Shown here: positions 39,452 through 50,544 of the stretch, one piece after another
Layout of the letters: each line of letters begins with the position of its first letter
Numbering within the stretch: position 1 is the stretch's first letter
Assembly: GCF_003201205.1 (NCBI RefSeq)
Contig: NZ_QICN01000007.1
Location: 62,001 to 126,000, forward strand
Reading direction: 5' to 3'
Source: Sinimarinibacterium flocculans
GTDB lineage: Bacteria; Pseudomonadota; Gammaproteobacteria; Nevskiales; Nevskiaceae
Length of the DNA stretch: 64,000 nt
The notes under the pieces: generated by a model
The model's input: only the letters and a program-made list of their open reading frames with translations
Database searches by the model: none
Told to the model about the DNA's origin: nothing
Made by a program: the position numbers and the translations under genes

Positions 39452-39895
39452 TCAGCGCTCGAGCAACTGCCGCACGCCGGCTTCCATGGCCTTGAGGCCG
39501 TGCGCGCGGCCCTCGGCCAGCGCGTCGTCGATGCTCTTGCCGTCGAGCCAGTGGGCCTTGAGCGCGAACAGTGCGCCGACGCGGTTGCTGCTCATGCAGT
39601 GCACCAGCACCGGACCGCCGGCGTCCGCTACGGCCTGCGCGAGCCGCTGTGCGTTCTCGCGCGTCAGATCGCCGCCGCCGGCGATGGGGATGTTCTCGTA
39701 GGCCAGGCCCAGCTCGGCGGCCAGCGCGGGTTCGTCGAAGCCGAGGTCCTCGCTGTGCGGACACAGGTTGACGACCTTGGCGAGTCCCTGCTCTTGCGCG
39801 CGCCTGAGCGCCTCGGCACTGGTCTTGCCGCCGGTCAGGACCTGCGCGGACGGCGCGGCGAAGAACGGGATGTCGAGCTGGATCGGGGTGCTCAT
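39452..39895 (-). CDS. Beta-lactamase-hydrolase-like (DUF442) dual-specificity phosphatase-type protein
   Basis: A 147-residue small phosphatase-fold protein. The active-site loop is PVLVHCMSSNRVGALFAL, a CX4R loop as in the BLH/DUF442 family rather than the classical CX5R. The preceding VVNLCPHSEDLGFDE and LGLAYENIPIAGGGDLTREN match the same family. In other bacteria BLH proteins pair with sulfide or persulfide enzymes, but none is adjacent here. The substrate is unknown. It is divergent from the thioredoxin gene. Confidence 0.85.
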   Translation of the reverse strand: MSTPIQLDIPFFAAPSAQVLTGGKTSAEALRRAQEQGLAKVVNLCPHSEDLGFDEPALAAELGLAYENIPIAGGGDLTRENAQRLAQAVADAGGPVLVHCMSSNRVGALFALKAHWLDGKSIDDALAEGRAHGLKAMEAGVRQLLER

Positions 39896-40006
39896 GGTCG
39901 TCGGGGCTCCGGATGACGGGGCTGCCGATTATCGCGCGCGGCGCCGACCTTGGGATCGCGGGCGGTTTCATGCTGCAATACCGGTCTGCCAACCTGCTCC
40001 CCGACC

Positions 40007-40861
40007 ATGGCCGAAACCCTTTTCGGCGCCGCACCCGGTGCCGGTTCCGCGAGCGCGGAGATCATCGACGTCACCGACTTCGCACGCGAAGTCATCGAGC
40101 GTTCGCAGCAGATTCCCGTGCTGGTCGACTTCTGGGCCGACTGGTGCGGACCGTGCAAGCAGCTCACGCCGATGATCGAGGCCGCGGTGCGGCGCTTCGC
40201 CGGCCGCGTGGTGCTCGCCAAGGTCGACACCGAGCGACACCAGCAGTGGGCGCAGCGCGCCGGCGTGCGCAGCATCCCCAACGTCAAGCTGATCATCGGC
40301 GGACGTGTCGTCGACGAATTCACCGGTGTCCAGCCGCAATCGACGATCGAGCAGTGGCTGGAACAGATGCTGCCGCCACCGCCGGTGGACGTCGTCGCCG
40401 AGGCCGATGCGCTGCTTGCGCAGGGACACGTCGAAGATGCGCGCGCCCTGCTGATGCAGGCGCTGCAGGACCCGCAGTCGCCGCCGGGCGTGCCGCTGCG
40501 GCTCGCGCGGCTGCTGCTGCTCGAGGACCCGCAGTCCGCGCTGGGGCTGATCGCGCAGATTCCGCCCGGCACGCGCGAGCACGACGACGCGCAGGCGATG
40601 CAGCGCGTGCTGGCGTTCATGCAGCTCTCGGCGGACGACCTCGAGGCCTCGCCGGCGAAGGCGCCCTACGTCGAGGCGGCGCGCCGGCTGTCGGAGGGGC
40701 AGATCGAAGCGGCGATGGACAGCCTGATCGATGCCGTGCGCGCCGACCGCAAGTTCAACGAGGATGCCGCACGCAAGCGGCTGATCGACCTCTTCGACTG
40801 GCTCGGTTCCGGCGACGAGCGCACCCGCGAGTACCGCCTGCGCCTCTACGACGTCCTCTGA
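40007..40861 (+). CDS. cnoX: CnoX/YbbN-type thioredoxin co-chaperone
   Basis: A 284-residue protein. Residues about 18-120 form a thioredoxin domain with DFWADWCGPCKQLTPMIEAA, keeping the redox pair WCGPC (46-50), and the cis-Pro region AGVRSIPNVKLII. The rest is a TPR-like helical repeat region (LLAQGHVEDARALLMQAL, ARRLSEGQIEAAMDSLIDAV) as in CnoX (YbbN), which guards GroEL clients from oxidation. The start at 40007 was chosen because the longer frame adds an unrelated N-terminus. Confidence 0.9.
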   Translation: MAETLFGAAPGAGSASAEIIDVTDFAREVIERSQQIPVLVDFWADWCGPCKQLTPMIEAAVRRFAGRVVLAKVDTERHQQWAQRAGVRSIPNVKLIIGGRVVDEFTGVQPQSTIEQWLEQMLPPPPVDVVAEADALLAQGHVEDARALLMQALQDPQSPPGVPLRLARLLLLEDPQSALGLIAQIPPGTREHDDAQAMQRVLAFMQLSADDLEASPAKAPYVEAARRLSEGQIEAAMDSLIDAVRADRKFNEDAARKRLIDLFDWLGSGDERTREYRLRLYDVL

Positions 40862-40869
40862 CCGGTCTC

Positions 40870-41463
40870 TCAGCGCAGGCGATGGACCGCGCGAAAGCGC
40901 GCGAGCGTCGCCTCGGGCGGTCCGGCGACGATCACCGTCTGCTGCTCGGGCCCCAGCGCGGCGAAGGTCTCGGTGGCAGTGACGCGGCCGTCGTGGCGGA
41001 ATGCCTGCAGCGTGGCCCAGTCGGAGAACACGTAGATGCGGCCGTCGCTGTGGATCTCGCCGTAGAAGCGGTCGGCATGCCCGCCGAGCCGGCCGTCGTA
41101 CATCTGCTGCGCCGCCCCCTGGTAACCCACGCGCCGCTCCTGCTCGCGCGCCTCGACCGGGTTCAGCGCGTACTGCACCGTCTGCCCCGGCGTGCCGGCG
41201 CCGACCGCGGTCACGGCCCGCTCGATGCGGCCGGTCCAGCGGAAGCGCTCGTATTCCGCGGCGTCGGCGAAGACCTGGATGCGGTCGTCGCCGTGGACTT
41301 CGACGTAGAAGCGGTTGTCGCGCGGCGCGGCAAGCTGGCCGGCTGCATGGGCCTGCTCGTACTCCGCTTCGTCGCCGGCGCCCATCCAGCCACCGTCGAC
41401 CGCGCAGCCGGCGAGCGTTCCCGCCAGCACCGCCAACCCCACCCTTCGCAGTCCCTGCCGCAT
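40870..41463 (-). CDS. Lipoprotein with internal duplication, unknown function
   Basis: A 197-residue predicted lipoprotein (GLAVLAGTLAGCAVDGG; lipobox LAGC). The mature part contains two copies of a module of about 40 residues: NRFYVEVHGDDRIQVFADAA with FRWTGRIERAVTAVG, and DRFYGEIHSDGRIYVFSDWA with FRHDGRVTATETFAALG. I do not recognise the family. The duplication suggests a two-module ligand or protein-binding domain. A start seven codons upstream (41484) is possible but would bury the signal peptide. It converges on cnoX with 8 bp between. Confidence 0.75.
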   Translation of the reverse strand: MRQGLRRVGLAVLAGTLAGCAVDGGWMGAGDEAEYEQAHAAGQLAAPRDNRFYVEVHGDDRIQVFADAAEYERFRWTGRIERAVTAVGAGTPGQTVQYALNPVEAREQERRVGYQGAAQQMYDGRLGGHADRFYGEIHSDGRIYVFSDWATLQAFRHDGRVTATETFAALGPEQQTVIVAGPPEATLARFRAVHRLR

Positions 41464-41534
41464 GTCGTCGCCATGATCCGCCATCGAAGCGGATGAACAT
41501 GCGCCCCGAATGTTGTCGCCCGGTGACGGTTTGG

Positions 41535-42386
41535 CTACAGCGCGGTGTCGAGCCAGCGCAGGGTGTCCGTCCAGAGGCTGTCGCGCATGCGCGGGTGGAA
41601 GTAGCCGAAGTGTCCGATGCGCCCTTCGCGCGGGCGGCCGATGTGGCGATGATCGGTGCGGGCCGCGGGGTAGCGCGCCAGCAGCGCCTCGACGGCAGGC
41701 CGCACCGCGTAGTCGTCGTCGGCGAAGGAATAGGCCAGCAGGGGCATGGCGAGCGTCGCGTAGCGCTGCGTGTCCAGGCCGTGCCGCGGATCGAAGAGAT
41801 ATCCGGGCGACAGGCCCCAGCGCGCCCAGTCGCGCATCGGACCGCTGGGCACGTCGATCGACGAGAAGCCGATGCGCCGCGCCGGAAACTGTTCGCGGCC
41901 GCGGCTGAGCAGGGGCACCAGCACGCGCCACAGCAGGCGCATGCGCAGCCGCGGCACGATCGGATACAGGCGCGGATCGGGGCATGACGCGCCGATCGCG
42001 ATCATCGCCGCCAGACTTTCGCTCTGCGGCGTGAGTCCCGGCAGCTGACCGCCGAGACTGTGCCCGACGAAGACGCGCTGCTGCGCCGGCGAGTGTTCCC
42101 ACAGCCAGCGCAGGGCCGCGTCCAGGTCCAGCCGCCCGGAGTCCGCGAGCCGCAGGCCCGCGCCGCGCTCCGCCCCTGCCGACTCGCCGACGCCGCGGTA
42201 GTCGATGCTGAGCACGTCGTAGCCGTGGCCGGCGAAGAACTGCGCATAGCGGTCGTAGAAACGTCGCGGAACGCCGAGCGCCGGCGCGATCAGCATCGCC
42301 GCCCGGGCGCCGCCGCAGAAGCGGCTGGCCGCCAGCTCGATACCGTCGTCGCAGGTGATTCGCAGGGGCGAAGGGTCGAAGGCCAT
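41535..42386 (-). CDS. Alpha/beta hydrolase
   Basis: A 283-residue cytoplasmic alpha/beta-hydrolase. The nucleophile elbow is QQRVFVGHSLGGQLPGLTP (Ser at about 111). An oxyanion strand precedes it (AMLIAPALGVPRRFYDRYAQ), followed by GYDVLSIDYRGVGES. The acid and histidine are plausible in LLAYSFADDDYAVRP and IGHFGYFHPRM near the C-terminus. The substrate is unknown. Its stop faces the lipoprotein gene start, and two small membrane proteins lie upstream on the same strand. Confidence 0.85.
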   Translation of the reverse strand: MAFDPSPLRITCDDGIELAASRFCGGARAAMLIAPALGVPRRFYDRYAQFFAGHGYDVLSIDYRGVGESAGAERGAGLRLADSGRLDLDAALRWLWEHSPAQQRVFVGHSLGGQLPGLTPQSESLAAMIAIGASCPDPRLYPIVPRLRMRLLWRVLVPLLSRGREQFPARRIGFSSIDVPSGPMRDWARWGLSPGYLFDPRHGLDTQRYATLAMPLLAYSFADDDYAVRPAVEALLARYPAARTDHRHIGRPREGRIGHFGYFHPRMRDSLWTDTLRWLDTAL

Positions 42387-42405
42387 CGTCGGTCCTCGGG
42401 AGCTT

Positions 42406-42786
42406 TCAGTATGCGATGGGGGTGCGCAGCCGTGCCAGCAGGAGCAGCAGCAGGGCCGCGGCAATCGGCACGTCGATCCAGGCGACGCGCCGCAACGGCG
42501 CGGCCAGCGCCGGTTCGGCAAAGGCCAGGACACAGTACCCCGCGGTGCTGACCAGACCGGCGAGCAGCATCGCCGTACGCAGGGGCGGCCAGAATGCCGC
42601 GGCGATCAGCCCGGCGCCGAGCAGGCCGAACAGCAGCGCGCGGTGCCGCATCAGCAACAACAGCTCGGGCTGCGCGATGGCGATGCCGTAGAGCTTCTCG
42701 AGTTGCGGCGCGCCGCGCAGGCCGACGGCGGGCAGCAGATGCGCCAGCCCGGCGACGACCAGCACGGCACGCGCAAGGATTTCCAT
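42406..42786 (-). CDS. Small four-helix membrane protein
   Basis: A 126-residue integral membrane protein with four helices. Motifs are VVAGLAHLLPAVGLRGAPQL, QPELLLLMRHRALLFGLLG and WIDVPIAAALLLLLLARL. Relatives are sometimes annotated as phosphopantetheine adenylyltransferase, which nothing in this sequence supports. The start overlaps the stop of the upstream DUF2834 gene, so both are co-translated, 19 bp ahead of the hydrolase. Confidence 0.75.
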   Translation of the reverse strand: MEILARAVLVVAGLAHLLPAVGLRGAPQLEKLYGIAIAQPELLLLMRHRALLFGLLGAGLIAAAFWPPLRTAMLLAGLVSTAGYCVLAFAEPALAAPLRRVAWIDVPIAAALLLLLLARLRTPIAY

Positions 42787-43109
42787 CAGGCAAGCACCGG
42801 CCGCGCGGCCGGACGGCTGCTCATCAGGCCGACCAGCAGGTAGAGCAGCGGGCCGAAGGAGCCGCCGAACACCGTCAGCAGCAGGTACGGCCAGACGGTG
42901 CGGCCGCTGCGACGCGCATCCGCGATCATCCAGGCCATCGCCAGCGTGCAGACGATGACCAGATCGGCGAGCACCTGCCAGCCGGCGCTGGAGGCGAACT
43001 GGTACTCGAACAGGCCGACGTAGCCGTACTCCATCATCGAGTAGACGGTCAGCGCGGCGAAGTCGAGCGTGATCAGGCCGAGGACGACAAGGGCAACAGT
43101 GCGATTCAT
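42786..43109 (-). CDS. DUF2834-family membrane protein
   Basis: A 107-residue protein with three helices. The family pattern is LADLVIVCTLAMAWMIADAR, followed by RSGRTVWPYLLLTVFGGSFG and PLLYLLVGL. Function is unknown. It heads a minus-strand unit with the four-helix protein and the hydrolase. It is divergent from an XRE regulator whose operator-like dyad lies in the shared 109-bp promoter region, so that regulator may control it. Confidence 0.8.
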   Translation of the reverse strand: MNRTVALVVLGLITLDFAALTVYSMMEYGYVGLFEYQFASSAGWQVLADLVIVCTLAMAWMIADARRSGRTVWPYLLLTVFGGSFGPLLYLLVGLMSSRPAARPVLA

Positions 43110-43176
43110 GACGGACTCCGTGGTCAAGCCTGCAATCGAGGCGGCGCCAAGGTGCCCGGCGCGGCGCATGCGGACA

Positions 43177-43193
43177 ATTACGCGGGAGGTAAT
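43177..43193. promoter_or_regulatory. Operator-like dyad between DUF2834 and XRE genes
   Basis: ATTAC-GCGGGAG-GTAAT is a perfect 5-bp inverted repeat centred between two divergent genes, one encoding an XRE/MmyB-like regulator. Dyads of the ATTAC...GTAAT type are common beside regulators of this group, so autoregulation and control of the neighbour are likely. The regulator's ATG is 26 bp away. Confidence 0.5.
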
Positions 43194-43218
43194 CGATTCG
43201 CCGCGCGCGTCTGCAACA

Positions 43219-44058
43219 ATGGCCGGCATGCAGACCGCGAGTCCCACCCACTCCGACGAAGCGCCCTTCGGCCGCATGCTGCGCGACTGCCGCCGCGCAC
43301 GGCGTCTGTCGCAGCTCGATCTCGCGCTCAACGCCGAGGTCTCGCAGCGCCACCTGAGTTTTCTCGAGTCCGGCCGCGCGCGTCCGAGCCGCGAGATGGT
43401 CGTGCAACTCGCGGTCGCGCTCGACCTGCCACTGCGCGAGCGCAACCGCCTGCTGCAGAGCGCCGGCTACGCCGGCCTCTACCCGCAGCGCCGGCTCGAG
43501 GCGGCGGACATGCAGCCGGTGCAGACCGCGCTGGACCTGCTGCTCAGCCATCACGAACCCTACCCGGCGATCGTCGTCGACCGCGCCTGGAATCTGGTCA
43601 GCGCCAACCCAGCGATGGGCCGCGTGCTCGCGATCCCCGGCGATCCGGAGGCGCGCTGGCGTGCCGTCTGCGGCGACGGGCCACGCAATGTGCTGAAGAT
43701 GACCTTCCACCCGGAGGGCCTGTGTCCGCTGATCGCCAACCTCGAGGAGATCGCGCCGCCGTTTCTCGCGCGTACCGCGCGCGAGGCCCTGGAACATCCG
43801 GAAGTGCAGGACGTGCTCGACGAGGTGCTGCGCTACCCCGGCCTGCCGTCGAAGCTACGCCACATCGATCTGGAAGCCAGCCGCCTGCCGGTGCTGCCGA
43901 TGCACTACCGCATCAACGGCATCGACCTGCGCCTGTTCACGATGATGACTACCTTCGGCACGCCGCAGGACGTCACTGCGGACGACCTGCGCGTGGAAAG
44001 CTTCTTCCCCGCCGATGACGGCAGCGCCGCCTTGCTCCGGGCGCTCGCCGGCACCTGA
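43219..44058 (+). CDS. XRE-family transcriptional regulator with MmyB-like ligand domain
   Basis: A protein of about 279 residues. The helix-turn-helix spans about 17-72 (LRDCRRARRLSQLDLALNAE, VSQRHLSFLESGRARPSREM). The C-terminal part matches the MmyB-like PAS-type ligand domain: PYPAIVVDRAWNLVSANPAM, then LPMHYRINGIDLRLFTMMTT and FGTPQDVTADDLRVESFFPA. Such regulators often control nearby oxidoreductase or membrane genes. An ATG at 43228 is an equal start candidate. The MAPEG gene follows with 16 bp spacing. Confidence 0.9.
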   Translation: MAGMQTASPTHSDEAPFGRMLRDCRRARRLSQLDLALNAEVSQRHLSFLESGRARPSREMVVQLAVALDLPLRERNRLLQSAGYAGLYPQRRLEAADMQPVQTALDLLLSHHEPYPAIVVDRAWNLVSANPAMGRVLAIPGDPEARWRAVCGDGPRNVLKMTFHPEGLCPLIANLEEIAPPFLARTAREALEHPEVQDVLDEVLRYPGLPSKLRHIDLEASRLPVLPMHYRINGIDLRLFTMMTTFGTPQDVTADDLRVESFFPADDGSAALLRALAGT

Positions 44059-44074
44059 ACCCCGGAGACCGGAT

Positions 44075-44494
44075 GTGGAAACCCCACTCGACTGGTTGGC
44101 CCTGTGCAGCGTGCTGCTGTTCGCGAAGATGTTCGCGATCTCGCTGGTGCAGGGTTGGCACCGCATCGGCCGGCGCCGTTTCGTCAATCCCGAGGATGCC
44201 GGCTTCGTCGGCGCCGCGCCGGCCGCGGAAGAGCTCGAAGCGGTGTCGCGCGCCGCACGCGCTTGGCGCAACGACCTGGAGAACATCACGCCGTTCTTCG
44301 CACTGGGCATCGTCTACGTGATGACCGGCGCCAGCCCCGCCGCGGCGATGCCGCTGTTCCTCACGTTCACGATCGCCCGCACCGTGCACACCGTCTGCTA
44401 TCTGGCGCAATGGCAGCCGTGGCGGACGATCGCTTACGCGGCGGGCATCGTCTGCCTGTTCTGGATGGGGGTGAATGTCCTGCGCACGCTGTAG
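44075..44494 (+). CDS. MAPEG-family membrane protein
   Basis: A 139-residue protein of the MAPEG superfamily (microsomal glutathione transferase-like) with four helices. Signature parts are LFAKMFAISLVQGWHRIGRR, RFVNPEDAGF, RAWRNDLENITPFFALGIVY and RTVHTVCYLAQWQPWRTIAY. The start is a GTG preceded by GGAG at 8 nt. It probably catalyses glutathione conjugation or reduction of lipophilic compounds. It is likely co-transcribed with the XRE gene. Confidence 0.88.
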   Translation: METPLDWLALCSVLLFAKMFAISLVQGWHRIGRRRFVNPEDAGFVGAAPAAEELEAVSRAARAWRNDLENITPFFALGIVYVMTGASPAAAMPLFLTFTIARTVHTVCYLAQWQPWRTIAYAAGIVCLFWMGVNVLRTL

Positions 44495-44512
44495 TCCAAG
44501 AAGCACGTGCGG

Positions 44513-44607
44513 GCCGTCCATGGCGCAACCTCGCGCGCCTGACTCCCCCCTGCCCGGCCATCCGTAGCCGAACGCTCAGCGGGGCGAACGTCCGCTGGAC
44601 GTACGCC
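44513..44607 (-). repeat. Dispersed hairpin element with two AYGGAY loops, copy 1
   Basis: Read on the minus strand: an imperfect 11-bp hairpin (44583-44607), CCGCTGAGCG, a hairpin with loop ACGGAT (44555-44570), about 30 nt, and GCC-ATGGAC-GGC (44513-44524). The same order occurs at 59110-59205. Paired AYGGAY loops are the hallmark of the TwoAYGGAY RNA motif as I recall it. It lies downstream of ntrC and its 121-bp repeats, at the 3' end of the MAPEG gene. Confidence 0.6.
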
Positions 44608-44617
44608 TAATCCGCTT

Positions 44618-44848
44618 CGCCCATCCCGAGCTCCTTGAAATGGCGCGTGAGCCCGCCGCCGCGCGTGCGAGGCGGTCCACACGACCGAATACGCTCACCC
44701 CGGCCCTGCGGTACGCGGATGCGCAGGCTAGTCGCCCTCGCCCATGCCGAGTTCCTTGAACTTGCGCGTGAGCCCGCCGCCTCGCGTGCGAGGCGGTTCA
44801 CACGACCGAATACGCTCACCCCAGCCCTGCGGCACGCGGATGCGCAGG
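44618..44848 (-). repeat. Tandem 121-bp repeats carrying copies of the ntrC 3' end
   Basis: Copies of the last coding segment of ntrC (encoding KELGMGEGD and similar) begin at 44618, 44739 and 44860, exactly 121 bp apart. The third is the real gene end; the two downstream are degenerate (KELGMGEAD, then KFKELGMGEGD). Each spacer holds a hairpin, perfect in the copy next to the gene (CCGCCTCG-CGTG-CGAGGCGG). No other gene is visible here; the interval 44495-44848 contains only this and the AYGGAY element. Confidence 0.9.
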
Positions 44849-46308
<1,460 letters not shown>

Positions 46309-46312
<4 letters not shown>

Positions 46313-47376
46313 GAGGATTCCAGGGGCATGAAAAGAGTGAAAATGGTGCTGCCCGGCCGACTCCGGCATTCGATCAGCCCTCCGTGGCTGTGCACCAGAT
46401 ACTGTGCAATCGGCAGGCCAAGCCCGGTGCCTTCGGCCCGGGTCGTGACCATCGGGTAGAAGATCTTCTCGGCCATCGACGGCGGGATGCCGGGCCCGTC
46501 GTCCTCGATGTCGATCTGCACCACCAGCTTGTGGCGCACGGCGCCGATCGTGAACTGGCGGCGGGTGCGGGTGCGCAGCACGATGTGACCGTCGGCCTCG
46601 ACCGCCTGCAACGCGTTGCGCACGATGTTCAGCACCGCCTGGATCAGCTGCTCGCGATCCGCGGTGAGTTCGGGGATGCTGGGGTCGTAGTCGCGCAGCA
46701 CCGCGACGTCCGCCTGCGCCTCGGCCTGCACCAGGCTGCGGACGTGCTCGAGCACCTCGTGCACGTTCAGCGCCGCCTTCTGCGGCAGCCGGTTCGGGCC
46801 GAGCATGCGGTTGACCAGGTTCTGCAGACGGTCCGCCTCGCGGATGATCACGCGCGTGTACTCGCGATGCCCGTCGTCGGGGTACTCGCGCTCCATCAGC
46901 TGCGCCGCACCGCGGATGCCGCCCAGCGGGTTCTTGATCTCGTGGGCGAGACCGCGGATCAGCTCGCGGCTGGCATCGAAGTGCGCCAGCAGCTGCTCGT
47001 CGCGGGCGATACGCAGATGACGGTCGAGCGACTGCAGCTCGATCAGCAGGCCCGGCTTGCGACCGCCGGCGAACGGCGTGACCGTCCAGTCCACCGTGAC
47101 CGCCGGGTCGCCGTTGCGGCGCAGCTCGGTCTCGCGCTCGATGAAGCCGGTCGCCGAGGCCTGCGCGCTGCGCAGGCGGTCCTCGTAGGGCTTGAGGTGG
47201 GGAATCGCATCGATCAGCGACGCGCCCAGTGCCATGCGCCGGGAGATGCCGAACAGGCTCTCGCAGGCCGAGTTGAGTGTCGTGACCCGCAGGCCGTCGT
47301 CCACGGTGACGATGGCCATGGTCAGGCCGTCGAGAACCTCCTCGGCCGTCACCCGGCTTCTGGGCACCAGTTTCAT
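46309..47376 (-). CDS. ntrB: Nitrogen regulation sensor kinase NtrB
   Basis: A 355-residue soluble histidine kinase (GlnL). A PAS domain spans about 10-110 (MAIVTVDDGLRVTTLNSACE). The phospho-His is in IRGLAHEIKNPLGGIRGAAQ (about 144), and the ATPase boxes are VLNIVRNALQA, IEDDGPGIPP and EGTGLGLPIAQYL. It phosphorylates or dephosphorylates NtrC under PII control. The pair is read as ntrBC. Confidence 0.97.
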
Positions 47377-47483
47377 GTTCCCGCCGACGCAAGATGCAGG
47401 CCACGCGCCCGCCCGGGCAGGCTAGACCATTCGCCGCTTTGATGCACCAACTCGGTGCGCATCAAGCTGGCGCAACTGCACCT

Positions 47484-47981
47484 TTATGGGGCGGCCACTC
47501 GGAACGTCATCTCCTCGGAACGCGCCAGTTCACGCCCCTGGCCGTCGAGCACGGCGACGGACAGCCGGTAGTCGCCGGGCGCGAGATCCGGCAGCAGGAT
47601 GCTCAGCTCGTCGGTCGGCGCCGCGACGATCGCGCGGCCGTCGAGCAGGTAGCGCAAGGCGAAACCGTCGACCAGCCCGGGCATCACGCTGGCGGCTGCC
47701 ACCATGCGCGAGCCGGTGCGCAGCACCTGCCCGGGGGTCGGCGACTCGATGCTCACCGCGAAGCGCGCCGCGGCGCGCAGTGCGGCGGCCGAATAGAAGC
47801 GGCGCCGCGCCCTGGTCGCCGGCAAGGGCCCCGACAGCGGTTCGAGCTGGATCGGCCGCGCATGCTTGTCCGGCGGCTTGTCGGTGTAACGCACCACCCC
47901 GTCCGGTCCGACGTGGCGATAGACGTCGTCGGCCGCGGCGACGCCGGACCACAGCAGGACGAGCGCGATCAGGACTCTCAT
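47484..47981 (-). CDS. DUF4124-domain periplasmic protein
   Basis: A 165-residue secreted protein. A signal peptide (LIALVLLWSGVAAADD) is followed by the DUF4124 core VYRHVGPDGVVRYTDKPPDK at about 20-40. The C-terminal part is an Ig-like domain (SPTPGQVLRTGSRMVAAASV, LAPGDYRLSVAVLDGQGREL). Such proteins commonly lie between glnA and ntrB in related genomes; function is unknown. Terminator-like structures separate it from glnA. Confidence 0.88.
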   Translation of the reverse strand: MRVLIALVLLWSGVAAADDVYRHVGPDGVVRYTDKPPDKHARPIQLEPLSGPLPATRARRRFYSAAALRAAARFAVSIESPTPGQVLRTGSRMVAAASVMPGLVDGFALRYLLDGRAIVAAPTDELSILLPDLAPGDYRLSVAVLDGQGRELARSEEMTFRVAAP

Positions 47982-48010
47982 GCGTGCAGCATAGGATCTC
48001 CACGCACCTG

Positions 48011-48047
48011 AAAAAAGAAACCCCGCCGAAGCGGGTGAGCCGGGGCT
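48011..48047 (-). terminator. Terminator-like hairpin upstream of the DUF4124 gene
   Basis: On the minus strand AGCCCCG and CGGGGTT (48041-48047 with 48019-48025) form a stem followed by TCTTTTTT. Its sequence GAAACCCCGCCGAAGCGG (48017-48034) is an exact copy of part of the glnA terminator at 48194-48211. Between the two lie a perfect dyad TCGTGAC-TCAAT-GTCACGA (48108-48126) and no gene. Confidence 0.6.
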
Positions 48048-48186
48048 TTCGCGAAGCGCCGCTTCGCGCCGGCGAACGGGTGGCCGTGGAGCGTTTGCCG
48101 TGGCGAGTCGTGACTCAATGTCACGAGGAGGTGAGCAAACGCCGCCCAGGGGCTCGCTCACTGGCGCGGCGTTGCGCCAAGGACGG

Positions 48187-48217
48187 CAAAAGAGAAACCC
48201 CGCCGAAGCGGGGTTTC
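48187..48217 (-). terminator. Rho-independent terminator of glnA
   Basis: On the minus strand GAAACCCCGC and GCGGGGTTTC (48194-48217) form a perfect 10-bp stem with a TTCG tetraloop, followed by TCTTTT. It starts 24 bp after the glnA stop. Confidence 0.9.
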
Positions 48218-48241
48218 CATGCAACTCGAAAGCACCAGCGA

Positions 48242-49651
<1,410 letters not shown>

Positions 49652-49707
49652 GGGCTTCTCCTAAGGAATAACGTGGTGGGTTCGCTGCGGGCCACCCCCG
49701 CTCAGCG

Positions 49708-49736
49708 TGCGCCAAAATGAAGCATGATCCATGCCA
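49708..49736 (-). promoter_or_regulatory. glnA: Sigma-54-like promoter and NtrC-like site of glnA
   Basis: On the minus strand TGGCATGGATCATGCT (49736-49721) has the GG-N10-GC spacing of a sigma-54 promoter and 14 of 16 consensus matches. TGCTTCATTTTGGCGCA (49724-49708) matches the NtrC consensus TGCACCAAAATGGTGCA at 14 of 17 positions in reverse complement. The two overlap at the -12 element, so bound NtrC would cover -13 to about +3. No second upstream NtrC site was seen. Confidence 0.65.
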
Positions 49737-49806
49737 TGCTCTGGGGCGCGGACCACGGAATCGCTCAGGCGGTGGGGCTGCGTATCCTAGCCCAGGACGC
49801 GGCGCC

Positions 49807-50457
49807 TCAGGCGCTCAGGATGCCGTCGCAGGCCGTCTGGTAGGCGGCCAGCACATTGTCCGGCCCGGTCATCGTCAGCCCGAGGTCGCGCAGCCGGCCA
49901 TCCTGCAGACCGTAGACCCAGCCGTGGACCGACAGCGACTGCCCGCGTGCCCAGGCGTCCTCGACGACCGTGGTCTGGCACACGTGCAGCACCTGCTCGA
50001 CGACGTTGAGTTCGCACAGCCGGTCGTGCCGGTCGCCATCGTCGGCCACGCGGTCCAGACGCTCCCGATGACGGTCGGCGACATCGCGGATGTGCCGCAG
50101 CCAGTTGTCGGCGACGCCGATCCGCGTCGCATGCAGCGCGGCATGCACACCCGAGCAACCGTAGTGGCCGACGACGAGGATGTGCCGGACCTTGAGCACT
50201 TCGACCGCGAACTGCATCACCGACAGGCAGTTGAAGTCGGTGTGAACGACGACGTTGGCGATGTTGCGATGGACGAACACCTCGCCCGGCGGCAGGCCGA
50301 GGAGCTGGTTCGCCGGCACCCGCGAATCGGCACAACCGATCCACAGGTACTGCGGACGCTGCCCGTCGGCGAGGCGACGGAAGAATTCGGGGTCCTCGGC
50401 GACGCGCTCGGCGGCCCAGGTCGCGTTCTGTTCGAAAAGATGGTCGAGTCGGTTCAT
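49807..50457 (-). CDS. can: Beta-class carbonic anhydrase
   Basis: A 216-residue beta-carbonic anhydrase close to E. coli Can (220). Zinc ligands and the Asp-Arg dyad are at the same positions: C42 and D44-R46 in [13 protein letters not shown]98 and C101 in [10 protein letters not shown]. It interconverts CO2 and bicarbonate. I start at 50457 ([10 protein letters not shown]). It is divergent from glyQ with an 87-bp shared promoter region, TATACT at 50512-50517 facing glyQ. Confidence 0.95.
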   Translation of the reverse strand: MNRLDHLFEQNATWAAERVAEDPEFFRRLADGQRPQYLWIGCADSRVPANQLLGLPPGEVFVHRNIANVVVHTDFNCLSVMQFAVEVLKVRHILVVGHYGCSGVHAALHATRIGVADNWLRHIRDVADRHRERLDRVADDGDRHDRLCELNVVEQVLHVCQTTVVEDAWARGQSLSVHGWVYGLQDGRLRDLGLTMTGPDNVLAAYQTACDGILSA

Positions 50458-50544
50458 GGCGTCGGCACTATAAACAAACACTCTGCGATCGGGAGGACCG
50501 GTACCCGTTGCTATACTCCGCGCCCGCTTCGGGTGCGCCGCGCC

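Noticed and set aside
41485-42102. Longer frame joining the lipoprotein to the hydrolase region
   Set aside because: The upstream part is Arg-rich antisense-like sequence of the hydrolase gene; the lipoprotein signal peptide defines the start.
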